DNA from: Aquila chrysaetos chrysaetos
Lineage: Eukaryota > Chordata > Aves > Accipitriformes > Accipitridae
DNA: 64,000 nucleotides
NCBI RefSeq assembly: GCF_900496995.4
Contig: NC_044029.1
Coordinates: 17,050,001 to 17,114,000 of the forward strand
Direction: 5' to 3'
Positions 1-30,828 of the stretch are shown one piece after another (positions within the stretch are counted from its first letter, which is position 1; every line of letters begins with the position of its first letter). The notes under the pieces were generated by a model, which saw only the letters and a list, made by a program, of their open reading frames with translations, was not told where the DNA came from and ran no database searches. Both the position numbers and the translations under genes were made by a program.

Positions 1-3000
1 CTCTGCCATAAAATGGCAGTTTGTGGAGAGCAAAGTCCTTCACAGCAGAACGTTATCTTTGATGAAAACATTTCCAAATGCTAAAAGCATAATTTTGACT
101 CTTTTTAGGATTAAACATTTTAACACCTTGCTTGAAAAAGGGCTCATTACATAACATGAAATGAGAAAGGGTGAGGTCAAAATCTGAATAAAGCATTTTA
201 GTTCAAAATGGAAGCTTTCAGAATTTTGCTTCATAAGCAATTGACTTTTGTGAGTGGGTGTTTTATTTCACACTGGAACAAGATATTTTAGTTGCTGCAT
301 TCTTAAAGCAGAATTTCCCTCAAAGTGAGGATTCCAGGTTCTGTACTGCTCTAAGCACTAATTCTTGCCATCTTTTGCATCTGATATTCTGCAGTGGCAC
401 AGACCACAAGAACTTTTCAGTTGAGATATGACCAAATTAGACAGCAAATCCAGCCTCTTTCTTTTTAGGAAAAAAAGAAAAAAATATTATCTCCTTTTTA
501 ACACCAGAAAAGGAAAGAAGTTTTACTTAATCTTGGAAGTCAAGAAACTGAAATTAGCCACAAAGTGGCCTCTGAGGGATACCAAATCTGCACAATCACA
601 TAATTTCCAAAGTTTGTAAGGAAACTTTGGATTGGACAGTTTGCCAATTTAGAATTTATATTACAGCTTTCTTTTTACAGTGGAGAATATTAGAAAGAGA
701 AGACAGCAGTCAGCTGAAATGTTTTGAATTAGCCAGCCAAGGGCTTCTATGGACTCACACACCAGTCAGCTTTCTGGGGCTAGCACAGATCATCCTGAAG
801 AGTTGACTGGAGACAATGAAGTGGGGTCATCTCTCCCTGTAGGGCTTACCAGTGCTACTGCTCATCAAGTGATCAAAGATGTCAAAATTCATTACCTACA
901 AGATCCATGCTCTGTGTGCACATCCCGTCAACAGCACTACACTTTAAGCCTGGGAACTTAGTCAATAGTTCTCTAGAATATCCCATGAGAGGCAATGGAG
1001 CAGCACAGTGCTGTACGAGAATTTTACTGACTTGCTGCTCTGTTAAACTACTTCCCCTCACACTGCTTCCCCAAGTCTCAGCATCCTGGCTGCGTCGCTC
1101 AAAGACTAGTTCCAAGATCATATTCTCATCAAAAGAAAGTAACTATGGAATTCACTACCTAAAAACTCCCCAGGATTATTCAGTTAGTGATAGCTGTCAG
1201 CCTTTAACACAGAGATGGCACTTTTCATGTGGATAACTTCCAAAACTGCATAAAATACTATGATAGTAAACTCCCAATGGCATTCAAAACCAAAAATCAT
1301 TGCCCTTGCAAAGCATCAGCATCTTGTTCAGTGTTCCACACTGATGGTGTTATGTTTGGTAACACTCACTTTTCTCTTCTTTCTCCCAGACTCACTAACC
1401 GATATCCAGAATACACAATCTAATTTACATTAGCAAATACTAAACATGACACACACCTACTCATTGAAACATTTCTTCATGATCTGGTGCACAGCAATAA
1501 ATGATGCTGTTTGCAGTCCTTCTCCTCCAAGCCTAGTGTTAAAAGTAATCCTTCTCAGTCCAGGCTCCCATTGCAATGGAGTAAGCTTTCAGATTTCCCA
1601 GAATCTTGGCTGGCTGAAGCTGAACAAAATGTGATAATCAAACAGCATTTAATTTTAAATTCACCACGATAGGTGGCTCTTTTGAAGGGTTCTCCAGTAA
1701 TATTTTTAAGCATCACACAATTTATTAATGATGCTGGATAACAATGAACAAGCCAGTTAGGATCACACTTACAGTCATTTTCCCTTGTGCACAGCCCATA
1801 CCCAAGGGACTGGCAGGTGAACTTCACCATCCAGATCAAAAGAGCTGCTGCCCAGTGGCCCAATGCAGCTTATGGACCAAGCGCACAGCTACCATCCCCA
1901 CTGAGCCAAGCTCCAGCATTCCTAAAATACAGGTTATCTCCTTTTCTAACTGTCCCATTACTTCACTCCTTGCAAACCAGCACAGGACACAGAATGGATT
2001 ACAAAATCCTTGCTAACCAGTCCTCAGCTTACGTCCACATCTTGAGTCATAAGTAACAGAGAAAGCCTTCACTCTATGCAGCATAACTAACAGTTTGATG
2101 AAAATAGCAATAATTAAAAATCAATAGAAATATTCTGTTTATTTACACATGTATTGCTACAAGTAGGCAACTGGCTGTAAAGAAAATTCAGCCTACCTTT
2201 GGCAACAGTTTAAAAAAACAATTTATGACATTTTCAAGCTCATGATTCTGTTTCATTCCATTTCCTTTTACCCACCAAAAGGCTTCAAAGGACAAAAGAT
2301 CAGGTGGAACTAAATTAAGAACAATTCATTAGGAAAAACAAGAAGTAGCCACAAGCAACATTTCTTAAGTATGCATTTCAAAAAGCCACAGCATCAATTT
2401 AAAGGATCAAATTCATTAGCACCCACAAAGGGTAGAGACTAGTAATGTAACCAAGCACACAACTACAGATGAGGTAATAGGAAAGCTACTGAACTGAAAC
2501 ATGCAGCCAATTGAGTCATCCTCAGATGACTCACATGAAATCAGACTCCATAAGAAGTAAACCTCCTATTTTAACCACATCAAAGGAGGAATGTACTTGT
2601 GATAGATCAATTAAATAGTTATTGCTATAAAAAGTTACCCAAGCAGATTCATCTGGCTTCAAACATCAGAGCTACTGAGTTAAATTTAAAATGTGTTAGA
2701 GCAACACCTTGAAAATGAGACACTGTTTTCTAAATGAATGACCTGTTTCACATCCACCTGGAAATCTAAATTAGAGTTGGAGATGAACACAGCAAGTACA
2801 TGATAGTCCCTCTTTTAATTGCAAATGCAGCACCAGAAATTGCACATACATTAATATTTTTAATTTTTAATACAGAACATCCTCCTCTTTAATATATATT
2901 TCAGACATTAAAGTGAGGAACATGAAAAGCAAATACAAGCTTCAAATTTGGCCCCTAATTTATAACAATGGAGATTCACAGGGCGGGGGGGGGGGGGGGT

Positions 3001-6000
3001 GCAAAATTGCCACAGTAGCAGCATTCACTGAGTAACTCAGTTCTTCATAAAGAAAGAAAAAAATTAAACCAGAGCAATTGAGGTGTTCCAGATTAAAGCA
3101 TATTGATACAACTGCAAGAGTACATCAAACTGCTGGGAAGCAAGTGGGAAAAGACAGATAAGCCACATGCGCAATTTGACCTGCATGAATTATTACACAT
3201 GTACACAAGCGTTTGCCCCATGTTACAAGACATCTGATCCAGAGTGACAATCACAGAATCATACCATAGAATCACAGAATACCAGGCTGGAAGGGACCTC
3301 AAGGATCATCTGGTCCAACCTTTCTTGGCAAAAAGCACTGTCTAGACAAGATGGCCCAGCAACCTGTCCAGCCAAATCTTAAAGGTGTCCAATGTTGGGG
3401 AATCTACCACTTCCCTGGGGAGATTATTCCAATGGCTGTTCTCATTGTGAAAAATTTTCCTCTCCTCCAAGAACGTTTCAAAGTTCAAGTTCAATTAAAT
3501 CAATATTAGCTGTGTTAACAGTCCACAGTATATTGTGCTAAAGCTGTTCTTACACCTTTAATCAAACTTTCATCCTATGAACTAAAATTTGTGAATATCT
3601 GCCTTGGTTTTATAACAAATGTTGAGGGAAGAGGAGGGATGGAGAAAACAGGTGAGTAGATAGTTAGTACATGCAGGAAAAAGACAAGGAAGAACATACA
3701 AAAGAGACCAAGGAACAATGTGAAGAAAACTCCAAGATGGGGAATAGCCTGACTGAGAGCCAGTGGTAGACACTGCAGGATAGGCAAGATGCAGGGAGGG
3801 GAAAAATGGAACAGGGCTGAGAAGTCCAATATTTAAAGACTGGGATCAAGTAAGAAAAGCTAGTAAAGAGTTAGGAAGGGGAAAAAAGTGGAAGATGGGA
3901 CAGGACACACAGATGCGGCAGGACTGAAGCTAAAGAGAAACTTTGGAGGGAGGGAGCGAGGAAAGAGAAAACAGAAGTTTAATCTAGATGTGCGAGTACT
4001 TTTGCGTATCTAAGTTGCACTTTTCCAGAGACACCTGATGATGGTGATCTTGCCCAGTCCTCTCCTAACCAACTCATACAACTACAACATCAGGCAAGAC
4101 TTTCCCAGTTTCCTCTGAGTTCCACACCCTGTGAGGAGAGTTGACGTTACACAGACAGTAGCACATTCTCACAAGTTGAGGAGACTTCATAGCCTGGTCT
4201 TCTACCAGTAAACTCTGTCCATCCCCTGGGAACACACAGGGTACCAATTTGTGCCCAGATGATGCCAGTTTGTGCTGGCTTTCTATCCAGTTAAGATGCA
4301 CTCAAAGAGATCACAAGTATTGCTAATAAGCGTATACATAAACCTCTGAATTTCTGTAGTTGGACTCCAAAACATTCAGCCCACTCAATGAGGAGCTTCT
4401 GAGTAACCTCCACAACCACGTGGGAACTGATGATCTCAGTTATAATTAAGCAGCCTTTTGTCACCATTTTTCAACTAATTCACATACAGAACCTAATACT
4501 TCCTTTGTGACCAACACTTATTTGACAGAGTGACTTTAAACCTTTTAATCCAATTATTGCCTGACCACATTTGTGAAGCACTTCCCTTCACATTTAAGAG
4601 AAGGATATGAAAGCCACCAACCTATGAAAACCAGATACACCTCTATCTCTGCACAAAATAAAATGTTCTGTCTCCCTCTACTGGCTCTGTATCAAATCAA
4701 ACCAGGGAGAGAAAAAGAAAAACTAGAAAGCTAATGTTTACTGTTATCTTAGAGTTTTCTATACAGGAGTCAATGCTGAAATAGCAGAAGAATAATACTT
4801 ATCTTTAATCATAGTTTCTAAACACATAATACAACAGAGAATACTAAGAGTCTTTCTGAACACAGCACGAGACCCATTTAAAGTTATTATTGGTAAACAG
4901 CACCGTAGCTACATAGCACCAAATTAACAATCTCTTTGTGAAATTTTCTACTAAAATTATTTCTCCATTAAAAATAGAAGAGAATATTAATGAACTTTCT
5001 GTTAATACAACTTGAGCTTATTTTATATTGAATCAGATTTAAGCATTCCTGCTTGCTTCCAGCCAGACTGAGTTACAATTGAGCTGGATTATTTTGCTTA
5101 TAAATAATTTATATATAATACATGCATTTATTTTTTTAAATTAAAATGACAGGCAATCAAAGTTTGTGATTCAAGGAACTTCTGGTTTGCAATTTGATCA
5201 GTCAAAATATGTTTAGTAATAAAAGCAAGCTGTCACTATATAAAATTGAGGGAGAGAGAAAAGAATGAGATGTCTTTTGCGTATTCTTTAGATGATAGCT
5301 GCAAAACCTTGATTTATTTTTTTTACTGAATTCTGCTTTTCTCAAATTATATAATTAAGCGCATAAAGCACTCTGCTTTCTAAGATGGATTTGAAACAGC
5401 TTACAATGCTACAGAACAAACTTACATCTTGTTACTCCAAATAAGTCAAAATCACAAGAGTAAGAGACACATGTGCCTAGAAGCCATGTTTGCCATCAGG
5501 CCATCACTGTGATTTCTCTCTTGCTGCTTTTCTTCACTGGAGTATTTTATTTAAATTTGGGTAGAAGTGTTATTAAAATGAAACCGGTCAGTCATCTATC
5601 TTACAAACTAGAAGTACAGCACAGTGTACTGCTTTTAGCAGTTATCCACCAGAACGATTTATCCTTCCCCAACAGAGCCGTAGCCATTCATGCTTCTGAC
5701 CAAAATGCATTTCACTCTGCAGTGAATTTTGTTTTCTACAGTAAAACCTATTTGTATGCAAGACATACACCATCTACCAGGGATAAGGGTCAACAGCATA
5801 ATGAGAAACACAGCAAGTTATGAAGTTGTCTCTGGCGACTGTTTGTTCCTCCACGTTTACTCTATCCACTCAGGATTCAAATACCGCAGGCGCTGTGCTT
5901 GGTGTCGCTGATCCTGCAGCACAAGCAAGCCAGGCACGGGCTTCCAAAGCTGCCAGAGGGCCATGCCTCCTCTTCCGTGCATCAGGTAGAGACCGAGAGC

Positions 6001-9000
6001 CAGCACAGGTCAAAGACTGATCAGTGGACGGCTCCCTGTGTGGTCTGCGAAACTTGCAGACACTGAACTTTCAGATACTGAACACACACAGTTTTAAGCA
6101 TACAGTTTTTTAAGCATTACCTGTTTCTGCTCTGTAGAAGCAGACTAAAGCATGATAGACGTTTTGTCCGAAAATAAGGGAGCGAGTTTATCAGCCCTGT
6201 AATTTCCTAACTAGCTGAAGCTACCACTAGGAGTGAATTTGTCAGGCAGTATTCAAAAAGGCTCTGACAAAGCCAGAATTAAGCATCAAGACAGATTTTC
6301 CATCTTTTCCTGAAACAGTATTTGTTTGCAGTTGGCCTGTACAGATTGCTTACAGGTAGAATTTAAACATCTGAATGTGAACTCAAGGTTAATTTAAAAC
6401 TAGAGTTCTACCTTTAGAGATTTCACTATAAGTGCGGAAAAAAAATTCCCAGTGCAACAATAGTATAAGCATACTATGAAACTCTATATAAATCAGTTGA
6501 AGAATTACTTATATTTTGAAATGTTAGAATTAATGATAACACAATTCCAAGAAATTTTAGTTTGCCACTAAAAAAACATACCTTAAAAGGAAAAATACTT
6601 TAACAACTTTGCCATACTTACTTGATAAAGATTTTAGTACTACAGGATATCATAATGTTAATGCTGTACATGAAAGCACATTATAAAGCTTTATGGCACA
6701 GAACATTATATTGCAAGTATATACTTTCATCAGAAAAACATGGAACAACAAGAACTTCTACAAATTAATAACAAGGTTTTGAATACTTAAAAATGAGAGG
6801 GTAGTCTACAGAAAATCTAGTTTCCAAGGGCTTTAGTGAGTTGAAAAACTCTCTTACATTTTGGGGCAGAGGTGTGCATTTTTTAACATTCCATCACATT
6901 AACTGTTCTTTTTTTAAGGTTAAAAGAGGAGAAAATAGATTTCTCCACTGTTAGCATAACAATTTTGTTGAGACTTTAGGACTTTACATACTCAGGAGCT
7001 GCACTTCTCAAGCTACTCTAAGCAACTACCTTCTCCTGTGCACCCACTTCTACCACCCTCTGCGGAAACTGGGAACAGGGAACTGTTACAGGAAAGAAAA
7101 AAGGAATTCTCTTACTGGATCACCTCTCCAATTTGATTCATTATATCCCACACAGGGGTTCCTACTGCTACACAGGAAATAGTACAAAGGCAAGAATAAA
7201 TGGTTGGAGGCAAGAAGACCAGTTGTGCCTGCCTTTGGACAGCTGTCTATCAAATATAGCCTCAAAGGCACAATTACCAGGAAATTTAAAGTTGTACATC
7301 CTACAGCAAAAGCTTAGTGCTGCATTCTCTGTATAGTGCTAGTACATTTATACTGAGCAATGAAAACACAGTCTCGATCTATTCCAAAGCAACTGAAGTG
7401 ATCAGCAGTCATTCAACAAATCCCAGTGGCTTTGGATTAGACCTTAAAGCAAGAGATAACTAATTTTTTGGTGCCCTGGAGTATATACATCTGGATTTTC
7501 AGAAACATAAGCTGAAAATCAACCCTAGGTAAATATGCTATATTAATAATAAAAATATCTCACTTAGAGATGTAACATACAAACCTACACATAGTCTTCA
7601 AAAACCTGCATGTACATGCATGGATATTAGGCAATCAACTGCATGCCTTTAAAACTTCAGCTATCTCAGTTGTTACTAGCACATTTTAAACATAATGCCC
7701 CATTAATCTAGGTGTAAAACAGTACCTGATATTCGTAAAAACACATTCATATTTAGGATGAAATCCCATATGCCTTTCAGTCAATAGGTTTTTACCTAAT
7801 GAATAAGGTCAGGATGCTCAGACCTTCAGAATTTATAGTCAAATCCTCCAAATACTTAAACACATGCAAAATTCAAGTAGTCTCATTTAAAAGGAGACTA
7901 CAGTATATGCTTAAGTGTTAATGGCACTGAGGACTCAATTATCAAGCTGATGTTGAGAAAGAAAAAAAGTAGGTGAGAAGAAGAAATATGCCTACGCAGT
8001 GCATGACAGCCAAGAACTTTCATGCTAGGTTTAAGTAAAACAAAGGCACACTTTTAAATGCTTAAAAATTAAGTTTCACAGTAACAGACAAACCCTTAAC
8101 TAAACTACATTAGCACATGCCGCTATAGTAAGATTCTTTTAATAAAATCTTTACATGCACCTCAAAGCTCCTACAGGCATTTTTGTGAAAAGACCATGCT
8201 TTTTTTACTGTACCTGAACATTTCTGTACCTGTCACGCTGCATGTTAATGAAAAAATAAGACAGGGAACATTAGGTTATTTTCACATGTCCTTTCTAAAG
8301 GTATGATTTCTATTTATTTTTACACATCACATTACATGCAGTTGCACTTTAGCAGAACTAACAAAAGCACTTCAGCCTAACTTTAGATGACAACTTTGCC
8401 AAGTCAAATAAAAAGGTTTCACTGTGCTGGAAGAAAAGACTAAACAATTAAAGAGCAACGTTTCTCCTCTTTGCACCCTCTCTGCAACCCCCAAAACACA
8501 GGCACTGATAGAGAGGTTTGAGGGAAGTAGGTTTGTTTTTACTAATACTCCTCATCTTGAATCAACTCGATAGGAAGGAGTTACGCACTACTAACAATGC
8601 TCTGGGAAGACAACTGCTGTCTATAGTTTCCAGTGAGAAGAATTTCCACTTCTAGCATCTCCCTTATAACCATACGAAAGCACACAGTTAAAGACAGCAT
8701 GCACACCAAAAAATTCAGCTTGGGCTTTCTGTGAATTAACGCTGAAAAAGCCTGGCAGACAACCTACGGTAAGGGTGCCACATCAGTGCACAATGCTGAG
8801 GCTACGGCAGCATTTGAGCTAGTTGAACTTTGCCTGTTCCCAGGTGCCACTGACACCACTGGCAGCCAGTCATACCCAAGGAATAAGCATAACCTGGCCT
8901 CTTGATTTTTAAATCAAGTGCGAGGCCTTAATTGAAATACTGCCCACACTAATGAAATAAACTACTTAGAGTAGTACACACATATGCAGAAAGCACTTAC
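1..9000 (-). other. TBC1D30 intron 2 (continues past left edge)
   Basis: This is AT-rich, non-coding sequence. The short open frames here (up to 116 codons at 5473-5823) show no recognisable domains and no paired splice sites. It holds a truncated CR1 element (about 3250-3470) and a run of about 16 G at 2980-2999. I saw nothing else I can name. Confidence 0.8.
3250..3470 (-). mobile_element. CR1 LINE, truncated 3' end
   Basis: On the plus strand it begins with the reversed CR1 tail repeats (TCACAGAATC and TAGAATCACAGAAT). It continues with the reversed core GGCTGGAAGGGACCTC and ATCATCTGGTCCAACC, then decays. CR1 is the dominant bird LINE and is typically cut short at its 5' end, as here. No CR1 coding sequence remains. 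It inserted in the same sense as the TBC1D30 transcript. Confidence 0.9.
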
Positions 9001-9165
9001 GTCGTTTCTGGGAAACCGCCTGTAAACAAGCTGTGACAATATCGCAGTTCTTCTGGACTTTATGTACAAGCCTGTCCTTCTGCTTCAGAAGACGAAGCAA
9101 CTTGGCTGACTGAACAGAAATTCTGTAATTCAGTTCTCGTTTTATAGTTGTTAATTCATCGACAT
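9001..9165 (-). CDS. TBC1D30: TBC1D30 coding exon 2
   Basis: It follows a TTCTTGGCAG acceptor. It encodes a highly conserved helical segment (from DVDELTTIKRELNYRI to QAVSQKR) rich in Lys and Leu, probably coiled coil. It ends at a GTAAGT donor. No further TBC1D30 exon was recognised between here and position 1. Confidence 0.93.
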
Positions 9166-11690
9166 CTGCCAAGAAGCAGAGAAAATAACTTCAGTACAGG
9201 CCCAAAAAAATCATAAACAGCTTATTGTAGTTGACATGCAAAGGGACTTGCCCCATGGATATTTACATATACAAACTTTCTACAAATTACAAGTTCTATT
9301 GACTGGGATAATCCCCAATTATAAACATTTTCAGGATCTGAGCCAAAGTCTTTAATTTTCTTTTAAACTAAAGTACTTCAACTTATTGCACAGTGTATAA
9401 ATCTTAATAATTATACTGTTATAAATTGGAAAAATTGTGACAGACATAGCCAGAATATACCTGTAGTAGTGCAACCAGGGGGTAAATTTTACAGTACCTT
9501 CCAGAAGCTGCTGGTGGAAAGGGTGCATGGGGAATAAGCAAATGGTAACAGGCAAAGGAACACGTTCAAGAAGGTGCCTGCAAAGCTAGAAGGGCAGCTC
9601 CAGGATGAGCTCTTTCCACTAAGATGCAAACTAGGTGGCTTCAGTCACGGCCTCAACTATTTCCACTGGTCTGTCACAGTGCCACCAGACACCCTTAGTT
9701 CACCAAAATGTCTCAGCATACTTCTAATATTCCTGTTGTCCCCTCATGTGGTGAGCTTCAGGTCCAGCAGAAAAGGGAGTTGTTGGGGAGATGTCTTAAG
9801 TCTTTTTTTTTTTTTTTTTTTGAGTCCTCTGCTCTGTTCTTAGGGGCACAACCCACCAGTGAAAGCTTGGGTCTTGCCTATCACATGCTGACACTGTAAT
9901 AGGCTGGTACAGCTTGCCACCAACATCTAAACAGCTGTCTGTTCCCTGCGGTTAAGTTTTCAAATCCTATCACTTTCAAATCCAACCATGCCCCCCTGAT
10001 GCTGGGAGAAAAATCAATCAAAAAAATCCATACTTTGGTAACCTGATACAATGAGAAAAATATTTATGCATCCAGGAAAAACTACTATTAGCGGGATGGT
10101 AAACAGCTCAGCTCCTATGGCAAAACTTTTTCAACAGTTCTGGAGAGCTTAAAGAAAAGGACAAATTAGGCTGGAATGACAACCAGTCATGGGATAGTGA
10201 AGAGCAAGGCACGACTGCACGGGAAGGGAGCCCCTGGTAAAACAGTCCTGTATTTTATAGATGCTAGCCTGTTTCAGCACCTGCTGCTCTGCTGGAACTC
10301 CCAATCCCTTGTACCAGGCGAGGTGATTTAACGCTACACCTAAGGATTTTGGGAGCAAAAAATTTAAGTCGTATTCCAACTGACTTGTACAGTCACCACA
10401 AAGGTAGCGAGCTGAATTTTATTCTTTCCTACTCGTGCCAGTTAGCTGTCCCTGTAAAAACAATTAACTCTGCAGCAAAATTAAGGAGTTCAAATTCCAC
10501 AAAATATATTCCTGAACAAGCAAATTTCTTGCCGAGTCCCAGATTGCCACAGGACACACATAGGAACTTGAGCTGCGTCCTGTCACATCAGATGGCATAT
10601 CAGCCCATTAAGAAGCCAAACACGGAAGCAGAAAGCTGTTTGCCCAGGTCTGAAAAACAAGCACGTTTATTCACCTCTTGCTTTTTTCCCCTTGTCAAAA
10701 GCAAGAATGATTTAACATCAGGAGACAAGAGGCCTTTGTACAGCCCTCCTGATGGGGCCAACTTGGAGTTGCAAGTCTCATTCTTTCACAAGCATGCAGT
10801 GTTGTGGCTACTTGGCTTTCATAAGGATTCTTTAATAGTTTCATTTAGATTTTAGTTAGCTGACTATTGCACTTACTTTTTTTTAATTACACTTTTTTTT
10901 TTTTTTTCCCTAGAAGACATGCTTACCTGCAAGTAAGCCTTACGATTGCCAGGTTTAGTTTAACTCCACTAGAACCAAAAGGACCTAAACCACCCAACTA
11001 CCTCTTACGGCACAGCGTGCGTGGCATCTCTTCCAGCTTAAGAGAAAAGGGACAGAAAGGGACGGAGACCCGGCCGCTGGCCCGTTGCCGTAAGCGAAGA
11101 AAAGCACTGAACCGACAGGAGCACGGCAGCTCGCACAGCGGCTCCGCGGCAGCTGACCCCGGTTTTGCTGCTCAGACAAGGAGCGATGGAAGAGGGCGAG
11201 CGGCCCTGGGCCGGCGGGGGAACGGCCTGGCCGCGCACACGGGCCGCTGCGGCGAAGCGGGGAGGATCCATAGGCTCGCCTGTAGGATCGCCTATGGGAC
11301 CTATGGGCGCGCGCGGGCACGGCGGCGGGAGGGAGGGGACGGCCGCCTTCGAGCGGGCACTCCCCTGCGGGCTCGGACGGGGAAGCGAGGCGGCGGGCGC
11401 AGCTCCCGGCCCCGGCGGAGCGGTGCGGGGCAGGCCGTACCTTTCAGCCGCAGGTACTCGACCTGGCTCGGCCGCCGCTGCAGCTCCCGGAGGACGCGGG
11501 AGCGGGCGCTGCCCGAGGGGGCGGCCGCCTCGGCGGCGCTGTAGAGCTCGGTGAGCAGCCCGCTCACCAGCGACGAGGTGCGGCTGGACCGGCCGCTGCC
11601 GGGACCTTCCTCGTCCTCGTCCTCCTCTTCGGCCAGGCTGTCGGCGCTGCTGCCCGCCCTGCCGCCCGGGCCGGGCTCCCCGGCCTCCAT
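9001..11690 (-). CDS. TBC1D30: TBC1D30, 5' part (coding exons 1-2), Rab GTPase-activating protein
   Basis: TBC1D30 is a TBC-domain GTPase-activating protein for Rab GTPases (reported for RAB8A). Two coding exons are in the window: exon 1, 11441-11690 (83 codons plus 1 nt), and exon 2, 9001-9165 (165 nt, ends one base into an Arg codon). They join in frame as LRLK-D-VDEL. Exon 1 has an acidic Glu/Asp run and the family motif TSSLVSGLLTELYS. Exon 2 has the conserved segment KQKDRLVHKVQKNCDIVTAC, which precedes the TBC domain. The TBC domain itself is not in the window. The start is the first in-frame ATG (11690); the frame is open upstream but contains no ATG. The donors are GTACGG (exon 1) and GTAAGT (exon 2). 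The gene is divergent from GNS. Seen: exons, splice sites and frame. From knowledge: family identity and function. Identity is very likely. Confidence 0.93.
9166..11440 (-). other. TBC1D30 intron 1
   Basis: This intron is about 2.3 kb, from the donor at 11440 to the acceptor at 9166. It holds poly-T runs near 9800-9820 and 10889-10908, and the edge of the CpG island from about 11,030. A 168-codon plus-strand open frame (10349-10855) has no recognisable domain and is treated as chance. Confidence 0.8.
11441..11690 (-). CDS. TBC1D30: TBC1D30 coding exon 1
   Basis: It encodes 83 residues from MEAGEPGPGG to YLRLK. There is an acidic stretch at about residues 21-29, then SSRTSSLVSGLLTELYS at about residues 35-51 and SRVLRELQRRPSQ at about residues 64-76. 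All three resemble the human protein N-terminus. The exon is very GC-rich and lies inside the shared CpG island. The N-terminus is shorter than the human one as I remember it, so some low-complexity sequence may differ between lineages. Confidence 0.9.
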
Positions 11691-12181
11691 CTTCCTCAGC
11701 CGCCCGGCAGCCCCGAGTTCCGGGCTCGGCCCGTTCCACAGCGAGGCGCGAGGGGGGCGGGAGAGCCCAGGCCGGCAGGACGCTCCCCCGCAGGCAGGAG
11801 TGCCGCGCCCGGCTCCGCTCCCCCCCCCCCCCTCCACGCACCGCGCGGCGTGGTAGAGGCCGGCGGCTGGCGGGGAGGGCGGGGACGCTGCACCTGCTGA
11901 CGGGCGGGGAGGGCAGCCCCGCCCCGCCCCGGGGCGGTAACCCGCGGTCCCGGTCCCGCTCCCCGGGGCGGTGCGGCCGCCTGGTTCTGTTAACCCCCTT
12001 GCGCGGCGCTGAGCAACGACCGCTGCTGCTGCCGCAGCCGCCTCCCCCGGACCTGCCTCCGCGCACCGCCCCGGGACAGCCCCGGAGACACGGAGGGCCC
12101 GGAGGGGGCGGGGCCAGCCGGGGGGGCGGGGAGCAGGCGGGGCCGAGGGCGCCGCTCCCCGCCGCGGCGGCCGCGCCCGGT

Positions 12182-12191
12182 GCCACGTGAC
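12182..12191 (+). promoter_or_regulatory. CLEAR-like E-box (TFEB/TFE3/MITF site)
   Basis: GCCACGTGAC matches the CLEAR consensus GTCACGTGAC at 9 of 10 positions, including the CACGTG core. It lies 150 bp before the GNS start codon. CLEAR boxes close to the start are typical of lysosomal genes controlled by TFEB. TFEB control of this gene is inferred. Confidence 0.7.
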
Positions 12192-12331
12192 ACCCCCCCC
12201 CCCCCGCTCTGCCGGGTCATATGCCGGGGGCGGGGCGGGCCCGCGCGCTGCTCCTCGGCGCTCGGCTGGCGGCCGCCCCGCGTCCCCTCGCCTCGCGGCA
12301 CCGGCTCCCTCCGCCCGACCCCGCCGCCGCC

Positions 12332-30828
<18,497 letters not shown>

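Noticed and set aside
5473-5823. 116-codon open frame with a hydrophobic start
   Set aside because: Single intronic frame with no family resemblance; length expected by chance.
9799-9820. Poly-T runs (also at 10889, 22937, 28833) as retrocopy tails
   Set aside because: No adjacent gene-like sequence or target-site duplications; simple homopolymers.
10349-10855. 168-codon plus-strand open frame in TBC1D30 intron 1
   Set aside because: No recognisable domain and no splice partners; consistent with chance.
10867-11544. 225-codon plus-strand open frame
   Set aside because: Runs into the CpG island, where GC richness removes stops; antisense to the TBC1D30 exon.
11038-12186. 382-codon minus-strand open frame through the CpG island
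   Set aside because: Pro/Arg/Gly-rich composition of GC-rich DNA with few stops. It overlaps the true TBC1D30 exon 1 in a different frame and has no domain.
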